Counted from the stretch's first letter, positions 42,144-52,103 are shown. The stretch is DNA of 64,000 nt from Phycisphaerae bacterium (GCA_029260215.1 JAJDDQ010000076.1:1-64000), one strand, 5' to 3'. Numbers and translations are program-made. The notes: a model not told the origin generated them from the letters alone.

Positions 42144-43232
42144 CTACGATTCATCGTCAGACGCCTGCGCATTCTCCGCAAACACACGTCGCGCAAGACG
42201 ATCGTCGATTGTGTCCGCCGGCCCGCTTGGCGCAGCCTCCAGAACCATACGGATGATATCGTCGCGCCCAATGCCGTCGGCCTCCGCGTTGAAGTTCGTA
42301 ATGACACGGTGCCGCAGAACGGGCAGCGCCATCTCGCGAACATCCTCCGTAGATACATAGTATCGCCCGTGCAGCAGTGCCCGCGCCTTGCCGGCCACCA
42401 CCAGATGCTGCGAAGCACGAGGCCCGGCACCCCAGGCCACGAAATCCTCAACGAATTGCGGGCAGCCCTCCCGCCCGCGCCGCGTCATGCGCGTCAGCGT
42501 CGTCGCGTATTGAATCACATGATCGCTGCATGGCACGCGACGAACAATCTCCTGCAAACGCAAAATTTCCTCCGCGCCGAGATGCGGCTGCACCGCCTCC
42601 GAATCGCCCGAGGTGGTCAGCTTGACGATTTCGCGCTCTTCTTCTTCCGTCGGATAGTCCACAAGAATCTTGAACATGAACCGATCGAGCTGCGCCTCGG
42701 GAAGCGGGTACGTGCCTTCCTGCTCGATCGGATTCTGGGTGGCCAACACAAAAAACGGCGACGGCAACGTGTGCGTCACCCCGCCGACCGTCACCTGCTG
42801 CTCCTGCATAGCCTCCAGCAACGCGGATTGCGTCTTCGGCGGCGTGCGGTTCACCTCATCAGCCAACACGACGTTGGCGAACAAAGGCCCTTTCACAAAT
42901 CGCAACGATCGCTTGCCGCTGGACTTGTCCTCTTCGATGAGTTCCGTCCCGGTAATGTCCGACGGCATCAGGTCCGGCGTGAACTGTACGCGCGAGAACG
43001 ACAACTCCAGCGTCTGAGCCACCGTGCGTATCAACAGCGTCTTCGCCAAGCCGGGCACGCCTTCCAAAATGCAGTGCCCGCGACAGAACAGCGCGATCAG
43101 CAATTCGTCGACGACGCGCTCCTGCCCGACGACGACCTTGCCCAACTCGCCGCGAATACGCTCGTACGCTTCACGCAGGCGCTCGACGGCGGCTACATCC
43201 CCTCCCGAGCCTTCCGGCATCGATTCAGCCAT
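42144..43232 (-). CDS. moxR: MoxR-family AAA+ ATPase
   Basis: 362 residues, single AAA+ module of the MoxR class. Walker A GVPGLAKT, the segment QFTPDLMPSDITGTE, Walker B VLADEVNR, sensor-1 region VLATQNPIEQEGTYPLPEAQ, and arginine finger DRFMFKI are all typical. MoxR ATPases act as chaperones that activate VWA-domain partners, here the DUF58, BatA and VWA proteins encoded next. First gene of the operon that runs to 28260. Confidence 0.95.
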   Translation of the reverse strand: MAESMPEGSGGDVAAVERLREAYERIRGELGKVVVGQERVVDELLIALFCRGHCILEGVPGLAKTLLIRTVAQTLELSFSRVQFTPDLMPSDITGTELIEEDKSSGKRSLRFVKGPLFANVVLADEVNRTPPKTQSALLEAMQEQQVTVGGVTHTLPSPFFVLATQNPIEQEGTYPLPEAQLDRFMFKILVDYPTEEEEREIVKLTTSGDSEAVQPHLGAEEILRLQEIVRRVPCSDHVIQYATTLTRMTRRGREGCPQFVEDFVAWGAGPRASQHLVVAGKARALLHGRYYVSTEDVREMALPVLRHRVITNFNAEADGIGRDDIIRMVLEAAPSGPADTIDDRLARRVFAENAQASDDES

Positions 43233-43625
43233 ATCTGATTCTCACTCCCGCTCGCACACCGCCCGGCGAACGAATTCCAAAAAAACAGCGACACTGATTC
43301 TATCGGGCGACAATGCCCCGGACCAACGCCGCTTTTCAGCGAATCCGCCGATTGCAGCCGGGCCGCTGTCCACCGGCACCTTGCGCAGCGCCTCGAAGTG
43401 CTCACAATTGCAACAAAAAGATCATCGCCTCACCTAACGTCATAGGGCGCAAGAGGTCGTCGCGAAGAAAAATTCTCGCGTCCGCCGCCGTTCTTCGCTA
43501 AAATTGCCGTGCATTGAAAGAAATCGTAACGGACCGCGTACCCCCGTTGTCTCGCGGTCTCGTCTACCAACGACGGGCGGGCAATTGATAAGAGTCTACT
43601 TTTCTCTCCGGGAGGAGCCTTGATC
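43233..43625. other. Divergent intergenic region between moxR and the dockerin-like gene
   Basis: 393 bp between two diverging genes, so it should hold promoters for both. The only candidate noticed is TAAAAT at 43499-43504, a possible -10 box for the plus-strand gene, without a matching -35. GGGAGGAG at 43610-43617 is a strong ribosome-binding site for that gene. No repeat or operator is evident. Confidence 0.4.
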
Positions 43626-45251
43626 ATGATCGTTCGTTTCACCATGTGCCTGTTTTGTTGCGCAGCCATCGCCGGTGCCGATACCTTCACACTCGATATC
43701 GTGCTCCCGTCTGGGAACAATGCGCAACTCGGCGTGCCGCTTCCGATCGAAATCCGAGGCCTGCTGACCAATGACGCACCGGGCAACGACGGCTTGGCGT
43801 GCGTGACGCTCGACGTGACCATGAGCGGGCCCGAAGCGGTCAACCTCTCGCAGGCCATCATGTGGGGGCCGCCGGCGGATCAATCCATGGACAATTTCGC
43901 CCAACCGCTCGGTTACGACGCCAACTACAGTGGTACCGGAATCGGCGATGATCTTGTACAAGCCGGCGGCGCACAAAACACATTCGGAAACAACCCCGGC
44001 CAATTTCCGAATCTCGCATTTCCCTCAGCCGAGTTCATCGACCTCAACATAGGCCACTCAGAACAGGTGATTCTCGAAGGCACGATCACCTTTCCGCTGA
44101 GCTTGAACCCGATGGCGGGCGGCGACACCTACACGCTCAGCGTTCAGAGCATTCTTGCGAATGTCCTGGGCAGCGGCCAAATGGCTGGTTCGTTCGGTGT
44201 CTACGCGGTCGAATCCGCCACCGGCGTCGCGGGCGCTCCTGTCGATATCGTCCTCGGTGGCGCGGGTGCGGGCTGTGCCGCGACGGCGGAGTGCGCTGAC
44301 GTCGTGGACAACGACGGCACGTGCATGACACCGCCGTGCGGACCTGACGCTACGACGGATGATGCCTGCCTGTGGTGGTCGTGCGGTGGCGGGACGTGTT
44401 CAAACGATCCGACGCAACCCTGTGACGCGGACAGCGATTGCGGCGCGGGCAACTCCTGCACACTGGGTGCTGCCAACGCCTGCACGTCGTTCGCATTGGT
44501 CGAGCCGTCAGATATGGGTGGGCCGTTCAACAACTGCGAGCCGGACGGATTCTGCAACAACGCGGACGCCAATCAGGCTCTGCTGTGCTTCGCGACGGCA
44601 TCACCGTGCGAGAGTATCAACATTGACGCCGGCGGCCCGTTTGGCGATTGCGCTCCCGACGGATTCTGCAACTTGTTCGATGCGAACCACGCACTGGCCT
44701 GTTTCGCAACCGACAATCCGTGCAATTGCACCGGCGGCCCGTCTCCGACGATCGCGCCGAGCATCGCCAGCTCGACATCGCTGACTGCGAAAGCCGATAG
44801 TAAGCGCGTTTCGCCAGGGTCGCGCGTTTCGTTCGACGTCTTCACAGACGCCGCCATCGGAAAATTGTCCGGGTACCAACTGCACGCCCAAATCAGTGGT
44901 GGCGATCAAGGCCAACTGGAACTCGTCGATATCGTCATTGACGACCGTCGCGATCATGTGTTCGCCGGCGCGCACGGTATCTTCGAATCGTTCAATGTCG
45001 CCAACGGCCAAATGCTCGCCGGGCTGTTCGACGAATCTGTTTCAACGAAGGCGAGCGGATATCTCGCAACCTTTGTCTACAGCGTATCGCCCCGAGCTTC
45101 CGGCACATTCGTGTTCGACGTGCTGCACGATTCCGCCATTGGGGATCAGACGTTCTTCGTCGGAGCCACGGATCGAGACAAGATCAGGATCGCCGGAACA
45201 AACCCTGCCGTCGTGGTGATCGCAAACACTCAGAAACTGTCGCGTCGTTAG
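43626..45251 (+). CDS. Secreted Cys-rich protein with dockerin-like repeats
   Basis: 541 residues. Signal peptide (MIVRFTMCLFCCAAIAGA), a beta-rich domain of about 200 residues, a Cys-rich stretch (CADVVDNDGTC, CDADSDCGAGNSC), and two loops with EF-hand-like spacing: CEPDGFCNNADANQALLCFA and CAPDGFCNLFDANHALACFA. These resemble type I dockerin calcium loops (D-x-N-x-D-x-N) and are common in exported planctomycete proteins. A second beta-sandwich domain, cohesin-like in outline (SPGSRVSFDVFTDAAIGKLS), ends the protein. The ATG at 43626 is preferred over the TTG at 43620 by ribosome-binding-site spacing. Confidence 0.78.
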   Translation: MIVRFTMCLFCCAAIAGADTFTLDIVLPSGNNAQLGVPLPIEIRGLLTNDAPGNDGLACVTLDVTMSGPEAVNLSQAIMWGPPADQSMDNFAQPLGYDANYSGTGIGDDLVQAGGAQNTFGNNPGQFPNLAFPSAEFIDLNIGHSEQVILEGTITFPLSLNPMAGGDTYTLSVQSILANVLGSGQMAGSFGVYAVESATGVAGAPVDIVLGGAGAGCAATAECADVVDNDGTCMTPPCGPDATTDDACLWWSCGGGTCSNDPTQPCDADSDCGAGNSCTLGAANACTSFALVEPSDMGGPFNNCEPDGFCNNADANQALLCFATASPCESINIDAGGPFGDCAPDGFCNLFDANHALACFATDNPCNCTGGPSPTIAPSIASSTSLTAKADSKRVSPGSRVSFDVFTDAAIGKLSGYQLHAQISGGDQGQLELVDIVIDDRRDHVFAGAHGIFESFNVANGQMLAGLFDESVSTKASGYLATFVYSVSPRASGTFVFDVLHDSAIGDQTFFVGATDRDKIRIAGTNPAVVVIANTQKLSRR

Positions 45252-45366
45252 CAGGTTGCCGTCAGGCCAAGACGGGGCATGCGACCGCTCGCCCCGCTAC
45301 TCCGCCGTCGCCGTAATGCGATCCTGTGATTCGCTGACAGCATTCCGGGGGGCCATGCGATTGCGA

Positions 45367-45389
45367 CTCGCGAGAAGTTCGCGGCTCGT
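45367..45389. repeat. Short dispersed stem-loop repeat, copy 4
   Basis: CTCGCGAGAAGTTCGCGGCTCG is an inverted relative of GAGCCGCGAACTTC at 8219 and can form CGCGA-GAAGT-TCGCG. It lies between the convergent stops at 45251 and 45413, the same setting as copy 1, which fits a terminator role or chance insertion into gaps. Confidence 0.5.
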
Positions 45390-45410
45390 TGGGCTCAGAT
45401 TGACGCTGCT

Positions 45411-46193
45411 TTAGCGTACGTTGGTTCGGCTGAACAGGACGCGACCTCGGTCGTCCTTTAGGTCAACGTCGGTGACAAGATCATAGACAAACTGGAATCC
45501 GAGCGATCGGGGGACGATCTGGTTGATGTAGCTGTCGACGAATTGTCCAACCTTTGCGATGGTGCTCTTGGGTACGAATACGACGTCGTACGGTTCCAGT
45601 ATGAGGCCTGAAGCTTCGCCGCTTCGGATTTGTTTGAGATTGACGGCCAGCACACGGGGCGCTTCGCCGGGTGTTGCACGCAGCACGAGTACGTTGCTTT
45701 CCTCGGCGGTGGAACGCACGTTGCCGCTTTGAATCACGGCTTGGAGCAGGGTGGTAGGTCTGGAAAGCGAAATCATCTGCGGCACGTTGACCTCGCCGCC
45801 GATGTAGGCGACGTGGCCAAAGGACCGATGCACAATCACGGCGATTTCCGGCTCCTTCAATTCGCCGGAATAGGATACGACCAGTTCGCCGGCCAACGCC
45901 GTCGGCGTTTTTCCCGCAACCTCCACATCGTGCAACAACGGAAGCGAGATCCTGCCGTCCGGCCTGACTTCCATACGCTGATTGAAATTGGGGTGAAAAG
46001 CGAAGCTGATGACGAGTTCATCGCCGGGCGCGATGGCGTACTCCCGCTCCTGCTCGGGTGGCTTTTCCAGTACAGCCACCTCGCGCACGGCGGATTGGAA
46101 CTTCGCGCCCTCTTTTTTGGTATTGGCGCATCCCGCGATGACCCAAACCAGAGCCAAAGCCAATGTCAAACGTGCTGCATGACGCACTAGCAT
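45411..46193 (-). CDS. Polysaccharide export lipoprotein (Wza-like)
   Basis: 260 residues. A lipoprotein signal (LALALVWVIAGC) is followed by the poly-export domain (YAIAPGDELVISFAFHPNFN, VRPDGRISLPLLHDVEVAGKT) and an SLBB domain (VAYIGGEVNVPQMISL). Wza-type proteins form the outer-membrane exit channel for exopolysaccharide. The ATG at 46193 is chosen because GAGGGA stands four bases upstream and the lipobox then falls at the right place; the frame itself reaches 46235. Last gene of the EPS cluster. Confidence 0.88.
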   Translation of the reverse strand: MLVRHAARLTLALALVWVIAGCANTKKEGAKFQSAVREVAVLEKPPEQEREYAIAPGDELVISFAFHPNFNQRMEVRPDGRISLPLLHDVEVAGKTPTALAGELVVSYSGELKEPEIAVIVHRSFGHVAYIGGEVNVPQMISLSRPTTLLQAVIQSGNVRSTAEESNVLVLRATPGEAPRVLAVNLKQIRSGEASGLILEPYDVVFVPKSTIAKVGQFVDSYINQIVPRSLGFQFVYDLVTDVDLKDDRGRVLFSRTNVR

Positions 46194-46227
46194 TCGTCCC
46201 TCGCTCTGAATCAAGCGGAAAATTCCG

Positions 46228-47532
46228 TCAAACATCCTTGAATTTCAACATCCGGCGAAGGATCGTACGGCGATTGGCACCGAGCCCCTTCGTTCCGCCA
46301 AGCTGGACCAGGCTGTGAAAGACCGCATTCTTGGTCACGTAGTTGCAGTTGTCGCATTCGCAACCACCAATCGATTGTATTCCGTTTTTCGGGATATCGC
46401 GACACGCCTTGCGATAGGCTTCGTAGGTCGGCCCGTTCCAAATCTCTCGGAACGACTGCTTGCTGAGTTCCCCGAGCACGTCCTTGCATTGGCAGCAGCC
46501 GCGTACGTATCCCTCGCAGGTAATCAGGCAAAAATACCAGGGCACGTAGCAGGGCGTGTGTTCGTAAACCAGGGCGCTCGCCTCGCGATAGTCCAACTGC
46601 TCCAGCGGAAGCACGTCCTTGATATCGAGATTCGTGTTGATGCCGAGGCGGAGCGCTTCCTCCTTGGCCTCCGCCATGCAGGCTTCGAGGGCTTTTTCGT
46701 CGCGCGGGGCGTGCGGCGTGCTCACCTCATGCTTGAGCAGCCGCTTGAAAAGAACCGCGTTCATGCCCGCTTCGGCGGCATGCTGGACGGCTAGTTTTGC
46801 GTCGCGGTAGTTCTGCTCCATGACGACGAATCCGTAGAGCAGATAGGGCACAGGTGTGCCTGCCCGTTCTCGCGCATCGGCGATGGCCCGTGCGGAGGTG
46901 AGGATCTTCTCGAAATCCCCCTGAGCGCTGCCGTCGATTTCGACGTGTGAATCCGGGGTTGCGGCGTTGAGACTCAGGCGGAGCGTTCTCACGCCGAGTT
47001 GAACCAGCGTCTTGGCCCACTCCTCATTCAGCAGCGCTCCGTGCGTATAGAGGTTGACTTCGATGTTGCGGCGGCGGAACAACTCGATGAACTCCGCAGC
47101 GTGCGGATGCAAAAGGGGTTCGCCGCGTCCGATCAGCTCAACGCTTAAAGTACCCATGCGCGCCAAATCGGCGGCCAACTCCTCAGCCACCTCCAGCGGC
47201 ATGATCTTTCGACCGTCACCGATGGTTGTGGCGGTGAGTTCCGCGTCGGCGTGGTCGCGACAGAATTTGCAGGAGTAGTTGCAGGCGCTGACCGGCTCGA
47301 CCTGCGCGTACAACGGGCCTCCGAAAGCCTTTGAGCGTGTTTTGGCGCCGCACCAGACTCTGGCGAACGAGCCGAGCCGGCGTGCGTGCCGTCCGAGCTT
47401 GCCAAACCCGCCGGACGAGTTGTATTTGACCACAAGCGGGCTGCCGTTTTCCGTGTGCGCCGCACGCTTTGGTCTCGCGTCCTTATCCAACCGAAGCGAC
47501 TCAGAGCTGTGATCTAAGATGCCATCCGACAT
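46228..47532 (-). CDS. Radical SAM/SPASM-domain protein
   Basis: 434 residues. The radical SAM cluster motif CNYSCKFC (Cx3Cx2C) is followed by the usual GRGEPLLHP and LYTHGALL segments. The C-terminal SPASM region has cysteines in CYVPWYFC, RGCCQC and GGCECDNCNY, enough for auxiliary Fe-S clusters. Members modify peptides or sugars, and EPS clusters often carry one of unknown substrate. Start at the ATG at 47532 with AGGGGGGT upstream. The 213-bp gap to the GH10-like gene shows no clear promoter. Confidence 0.87.
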   Translation of the reverse strand: MSDGILDHSSESLRLDKDARPKRAAHTENGSPLVVKYNSSGGFGKLGRHARRLGSFARVWCGAKTRSKAFGGPLYAQVEPVSACNYSCKFCRDHADAELTATTIGDGRKIMPLEVAEELAADLARMGTLSVELIGRGEPLLHPHAAEFIELFRRRNIEVNLYTHGALLNEEWAKTLVQLGVRTLRLSLNAATPDSHVEIDGSAQGDFEKILTSARAIADARERAGTPVPYLLYGFVVMEQNYRDAKLAVQHAAEAGMNAVLFKRLLKHEVSTPHAPRDEKALEACMAEAKEEALRLGINTNLDIKDVLPLEQLDYREASALVYEHTPCYVPWYFCLITCEGYVRGCCQCKDVLGELSKQSFREIWNGPTYEAYRKACRDIPKNGIQSIGGCECDNCNYVTKNAVFHSLVQLGGTKGLGANRRTILRRMLKFKDV

Positions 47533-47745
47533 TATCCATACCCCCCTTGGACCGCCGCCGTTGAATCCAGCGCCAGTACCCCATCGACAGGTTTTTCGCG
47601 GTAGCGGCCCGACCCAAGATTGCACCGCACACCACCCAGTATCCCCCCAGAGTACAGCATACGCCTGCGAAATGGTAGCGGCGGCGTGCGAATCAGGTCA
47701 CCGTCGCCCCGGCGGACGCATCATGAGCGGTTAGACGTTTCCGCA

Positions 47746-50097
47746 TTATTCATCCACATTCCGTGTAACGCGTCCCGAGCGATCCCGCGTAACTTGCCAC
47801 GAATCGCCATCCTCGAGCGCAATACGGTACGTGCCGGGCATCGTCGGCAGACGAAGCCCTCCGCTGGAATCAACGGTTACACGGGTGCTTCGCTTGAGTT
47901 TGGAAATCACCGATTCCAGCTGCGAGAGGACCGGTTTCGATCGTCGCGACGACGTGTATAGCCCTCCGTCGCGGTTCCAAGGCTCGCTGTCGGTGATGCT
48001 CCACCACACCCAGCCGATAATCTGCGGTTTGCTCATGGCGAGAAGAAGCGTCTCGACGGCGGCGTCGGCTTGTGACTGCTCGCTCCACGGCCCCCAGGCG
48101 AAGCCGTTTTTGTCGCCGCGTTTGGTGCTGCCGGGGAAGTTGCATTCGCTGATGATTATCGGAAGTCCCAAATCTGTAAGGCTGTCCCAATAACGGTTGG
48201 TGTCGAGCAAATCGCGACACGGCTCAGCTACGTCGAGTTTGAATTTCGGCTGATCCACGCGCAGGCCCGGGTACCATTCGAGACCGAACACGTCGGGCTT
48301 GTGTTTGGTCTGCAACAGGCGTGAAAAGAATTGCCGCGTGCTGAGCACAATTCGGGCGGATGGCGGCCTGCTTGCTTCCAAGCCTCGCTCCCAATCATAA
48401 TCGTTCACCATCATTTTCGCCCCGGGCAGGCGAGATCGAAGCTCGCCGACGAGATCGGAAACCATGTCGGCACGGTCGTGGAACATCATGTCGCCGTACG
48501 CGTTGCTGGACGGTTCGTTGATCGCCTCCCAAAGACAGATGGCGGATCCCATGCGCCGGCCATAGTCGGCTGCGACAGTTTCCAACTGTTTTTTTGCAGC
48601 GTTTGTGAGGGATGCGCCTTTCAAACTTTTGACATTTTTGGGAAGGCTGGATTGAACGATGCTGTGCGCCTGAAGCCGATAGCCCAGCTCGACCAAGTTG
48701 GAGAAACACAGTGTCTTATCCCAATTTCGGGGATTGTATTGGCCATCGTCGCCGACGAGCTGGTCCCAAAACAGCGGGAGGACATAGAGATTGAAGCCGG
48801 CTTTGCGGAGTTGGGCGTAGTAGGATTCGACTTCTTTGGCTGGGGTGCGATCGAACACGAATCCGAAGGATTGGCCCATGCCGATGTGGAATTCCGGCTC
48901 GATAAGCTGAACGGTTGCGACGGTGCCCGGCTTCAGCATGCCCGGCTTGGGCGCGGGAATCCTAACCGATGGCCCTGGTTGGGTTTGCGCCTCGACCACG
49001 CGCTGCGATCGGCTTCGGACAGCTTCACGACTCAGGCGAAGCAATTTGTCCAGGATTCGGTCCGCAGCGGCTGCCTGTTGCTTCAGGGAAGTCAGGTTTT
49101 CGACGTCGGCCAGCTCGCGCGCTAATACGCGGATTTGCTTGGTATAGGGTGATGCGGAATCCCGGCTGTCGTAGTCTTGCAGGTGACGCAGGCGCGTGTG
49201 GGCCAACTCAAGGTTGAGCAAAACAACGCCGTCGCGACGAGCTTGCTGAACCCCCCTGCCGCGACCGTCGGCCTGGAGCCAGAGATTAAATTCAGAGCCA
49301 ACGGGCCAAAACAAGACCTCAGCGACGGCGGGTTTCTTCATATCGAATTTGAGCGTTGGAACGTTTGTGGCCCGCCCGTCGATGTCCACCGATCGCTCGA
49401 CCACGCTCATTGAGACGGCGTCCCCTTGCATATCGGTCAGAAAACACCACGCGCCCGCGGACGTCCCGCGCTGGACCATCTGCTGCAAGCTCAAAACGCG
49501 GCCATCGCCGTCAAACGCGACCAGCGGAACGACGTCCTCCCTGGCTGGCCGTGTGGACGCGGTTTTTCCGTGCGTTGACATGCCCTTGATCGCAATGAAT
49601 CGTTTTCCGCGTGCACCGCCGTCCTTGCCTGAAAGATCGACGATGAACACGCGGTCCAGCATCGCAGGATTAAGTCGGCCTGTGGTGCCGGCACCGAACG
49701 GGTTCAGGTCTGCGATTTTTAAGTGAACGCGCTGCCAAGTGCGTGAAACGTTGAAATGCGTGAGGAATATCTTCTTGTCCGTCTGGTCGAATCGGATGAA
49801 CAACGGCCCGTCGCGATCGCTCTTCACGTCGAAGGAAAGTTGCTTCATCGCTTTCCACGAACGGTTGGCTGCACAGGTGATGGTCGAAGGCTCTTGGCTG
49901 TAGTCGAATCGCCAGTTGAGTACGCGCGCGTTGCCGTCGCGGTCCGCCGCCAACTTTCCGGAGAGCGCGACCCATCCGTCAGCGGGGTCGTCTCGATTAT
50001 CGGACAAAGCGGGTTTGCAGCCGGTCAGGAGTACACACAGAAACCCCGTGCATACTTTAGCGCTCATGTTTTTTCGGGATCGTATCGCTTCGCGCAT
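47746..50097 (-). CDS. GH10-like (clan A) glycoside hydrolase lipoprotein with N-terminal CBM-like domain
   Basis: 783 residues. A lipoprotein signal (GFLCVLLTGC) precedes a beta-sandwich of about 150 residues (LSFDVKSDRDGPLFIRFDQT, WQRVHLKIADLNPFG) that is shared with the GH172 protein at 56933. The catalytic part is a TIM barrel of clan A: WEAINEPS with acid/base E528 and IIISECNFPG with nucleophile E651. It resembles xylanase-type GH10/GH39 enzymes. It may trim or release the polymer made by the surrounding EPS genes. GGAG stands seven bases before the ATG. Confidence 0.75.
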   Translation of the reverse strand: MREAIRSRKNMSAKVCTGFLCVLLTGCKPALSDNRDDPADGWVALSGKLAADRDGNARVLNWRFDYSQEPSTITCAANRSWKAMKQLSFDVKSDRDGPLFIRFDQTDKKIFLTHFNVSRTWQRVHLKIADLNPFGAGTTGRLNPAMLDRVFIVDLSGKDGGARGKRFIAIKGMSTHGKTASTRPAREDVVPLVAFDGDGRVLSLQQMVQRGTSAGAWCFLTDMQGDAVSMSVVERSVDIDGRATNVPTLKFDMKKPAVAEVLFWPVGSEFNLWLQADGRGRGVQQARRDGVVLLNLELAHTRLRHLQDYDSRDSASPYTKQIRVLARELADVENLTSLKQQAAAADRILDKLLRLSREAVRSRSQRVVEAQTQPGPSVRIPAPKPGMLKPGTVATVQLIEPEFHIGMGQSFGFVFDRTPAKEVESYYAQLRKAGFNLYVLPLFWDQLVGDDGQYNPRNWDKTLCFSNLVELGYRLQAHSIVQSSLPKNVKSLKGASLTNAAKKQLETVAADYGRRMGSAICLWEAINEPSSNAYGDMMFHDRADMVSDLVGELRSRLPGAKMMVNDYDWERGLEASRPPSARIVLSTRQFFSRLLQTKHKPDVFGLEWYPGLRVDQPKFKLDVAEPCRDLLDTNRYWDSLTDLGLPIIISECNFPGSTKRGDKNGFAWGPWSEQSQADAAVETLLLAMSKPQIIGWVWWSITDSEPWNRDGGLYTSSRRSKPVLSQLESVISKLKRSTRVTVDSSGGLRLPTMPGTYRIALEDGDSWQVTRDRSGRVTRNVDE

Positions 50098-50145
50098 TCG
50101 GGGACTCCGCTGAATTTTTCACGATCCTCCGGGTAATTCTGTACG

Positions 50146-51189
50146 TTACGCGCCGCCGGGTTTGACGCCCTTGATCAACGTCGTGACGCCCATGAATCGG
50201 CCTGGGAGCATCCACTCCAGCATGTTGATGATGCCCATCCCCAGTTTTTCGGGGAACATCAGGAGAATCCGCTTGGACATGGGCACTTTGATTCCGAACT
50301 CGATCCGCTCGACGCGGAACCCCGCAACTCTCAGGTAGTTGGCCAACTCCTTGTGGTCCAACGGGTTGTCGAAAAAATCCTCGCTGGGGCCTGGGTCTCT
50401 GCGCAGGAGTGCCCGCAGGGCGATTCGGATGCGGTGAAAACGCTCGTATGGGCCTCGGTTGGGCGTGCTGATCAAGACCTGTCCGTTGGGTGTGAGCACG
50501 CGGAACATCTCGTTGGCACAGGTTTGGGGATTGGGCACGTGTTCCATGCACTCGGCGCTGAGAATCCCGTTGATGCTGCCGTCTTTCAGCGGCAGATTTT
50601 CGCCGTCGCCCAGGGCGGGCATGATGTCGGCGTTGGATTCGTCCTTCTGCCGCGCACGCACGAACTGCACATGCTCCGGAAGAACATCCACGCAGACGCC
50701 CTGAATCCCCATATCCGGATTCTTATTCAGGAGATCGAAGGTCAGGTAGCCCACGCCGCTGCCGAGATCGAGTACCGTGTCGCCGCGTGCGACGGCGAGA
50801 AGCTCGAGCATGCGTCCTTTGGTGTATTTGGATTCGTACTCGCTCACCAGTTGTGCGACGCGCGGCGGATACCCCAGCCTCTTTTCGAGCCACTCGGCAT
50901 GCGAGGTGTATAGGCCGCTGTCGGGCATCAGGTTCACGAATTCCGACGCGATCCAGGTTTCGCCGTGATCGGACTTTTGGCCATCGGCGCCGATATGGAA
51001 GCAGTAGACGCCGCCCTTGATCGGATAGCGCTCGCCGCACCCTCGACACTTCAACTCACCCTCGACCACGCCGGCTTTGTCTTCGGACTGCACATTGAGG
51101 TCGATGGAGTCTGCGTGACACTTGCAACAGCGCAGTTTCTCTGTCCAGCGACTGTGAATCGAATTTGCTTTCTGTTCGTTTTGACTCAT
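50146..51189 (-). CDS. SAM-dependent methyltransferase with N-terminal zinc-ribbon
   Basis: 347 residues. An N-terminal Trm112-like zinc motif (LRCCKCHA, LKCRGCGERYP) precedes a Rossmann methyltransferase: motif I VLDLGSGVGYLTF, and GDGENLPLKDGSINGILSAE. The C-terminus is hydrophobic (RILLMFPEKLGMGIINML). EPS clusters often carry such enzymes to methylate sugars. The ATG at 51189 overlaps the previous stop as ATGA, so it is preferred to the ATG at 51207. Confidence 0.85.
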   Translation of the reverse strand: MSQNEQKANSIHSRWTEKLRCCKCHADSIDLNVQSEDKAGVVEGELKCRGCGERYPIKGGVYCFHIGADGQKSDHGETWIASEFVNLMPDSGLYTSHAEWLEKRLGYPPRVAQLVSEYESKYTKGRMLELLAVARGDTVLDLGSGVGYLTFDLLNKNPDMGIQGVCVDVLPEHVQFVRARQKDESNADIMPALGDGENLPLKDGSINGILSAECMEHVPNPQTCANEMFRVLTPNGQVLISTPNRGPYERFHRIRIALRALLRRDPGPSEDFFDNPLDHKELANYLRVAGFRVERIEFGIKVPMSKRILLMFPEKLGMGIINMLEWMLPGRFMGVTTLIKGVKPGGA

Positions 51190-52103
51190 TTTGTTACCAA
51201 GACACATAACCAGGGGTTGGCGAAACTCCCGCGCAAGACGGGCCAGCTTCCAATCGTGTTGAAATACAAGTTTGCGGCTTTACAGCCGAGACGCTGCGTG
51301 AGCGTGCGGTTGAGTCGCAGAAAACCCCAGTACCCGCGAATGGGCAGGGCACGCAGCGATTCACACCCGCACTGCTCGACAAAAAGGTAACGGAAATCCT
51401 TCATGCTTTGCAGGAACGGATCCCAAGGCCAATGAAACCTGAAGGGGTTGGATTCGGTGTTTCGATGAAACAGATCGAACGGGAACAGGCGGTTGGGGCC
51501 TGTATAATTTATCATGCCTCCGGGTCGTGTGACGCGCACGCTGCCCGAAACGAAATCCAACCGGGCCTGCTCGTGACCCGGTGACGGACTCCGCGCGTCG
51601 CCGTCGCAACCGACATGCTCAAGAACGCCGGCGGAGAAGATGAAATCGAACGTGTCGTCGGGGAACGGCATGGCTTGCCCGTTGGCGATCACGAGGTTCT
51701 GCGGGTACTTCCTCCGTTTCCAGTGCATCGCCCGGTGCCCCGAATCGACACCCCACGCGTCGTACCCCGCATCGCGAAGCAGATCGACACTTTTTGCGAC
51801 GCCGCTGCCGACATCCAACACCCGAACACTGCCCGACGGCGCGTTCGGGAAAAGCTCGTTGAGCAGCGGAATCAGGTAGCCCGTCATGGTGACTTCGGCG
51901 GTTTTCTCCTCGTGCAAAGCCCGCTCGACGTTGTCCTGATCCGCGAACCCTTCGCCTTCCAGGAAGTTCGTGTAGCCCAGCTTGGCTGTCTCGTAGGTCT
52001 TTTCGCAGCCGGGACACTGCCACCCGCGCTCGACTTTTGTCAGCGGGCCGCAGCAGATGGGGCAGGCGAACTCGACCGTGCTTGTTACGCACTCGTTGCT
52101 CAT
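51186..52103 (-). CDS. SAM-dependent methyltransferase with N-terminal zinc-ribbon
   Basis: 305 residues and the same layout as its neighbour: zinc ribbon FACPICCG ... CPGCEKTY, then motif I VLDVGSGVAKSVDLL and a motif II region MPFPDDTFDFIFSAGVLEHV. It is only modestly similar to the preceding methyltransferase. Start overlaps the GT4 stop as ATGA. Likely methylates a different sugar or position of the exopolysaccharide. Confidence 0.85.
   Translation of the reverse strand: MSNECVTSTVEFACPICCGPLTKVERGWQCPGCEKTYETAKLGYTNFLEGEGFADQDNVERALHEEKTAEVTMTGYLIPLLNELFPNAPSGSVRVLDVGSGVAKSVDLLRDAGYDAWGVDSGHRAMHWKRRKYPQNLVIANGQAMPFPDDTFDFIFSAGVLEHVGCDGDARSPSPGHEQARLDFVSGSVRVTRPGGMINYTGPNRLFPFDLFHRNTESNPFRFHWPWDPFLQSMKDFRYLFVEQCGCESLRALPIRGYWGFLRLNRTLTQRLGCKAANLYFNTIGSWPVLRGSFANPWLCVLVTK

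Noticed and set aside
41490..43238. A 582-codon plus-strand frame
   Set aside because: Antisense shadow of DUF58 and moxR; no recognisable protein features.
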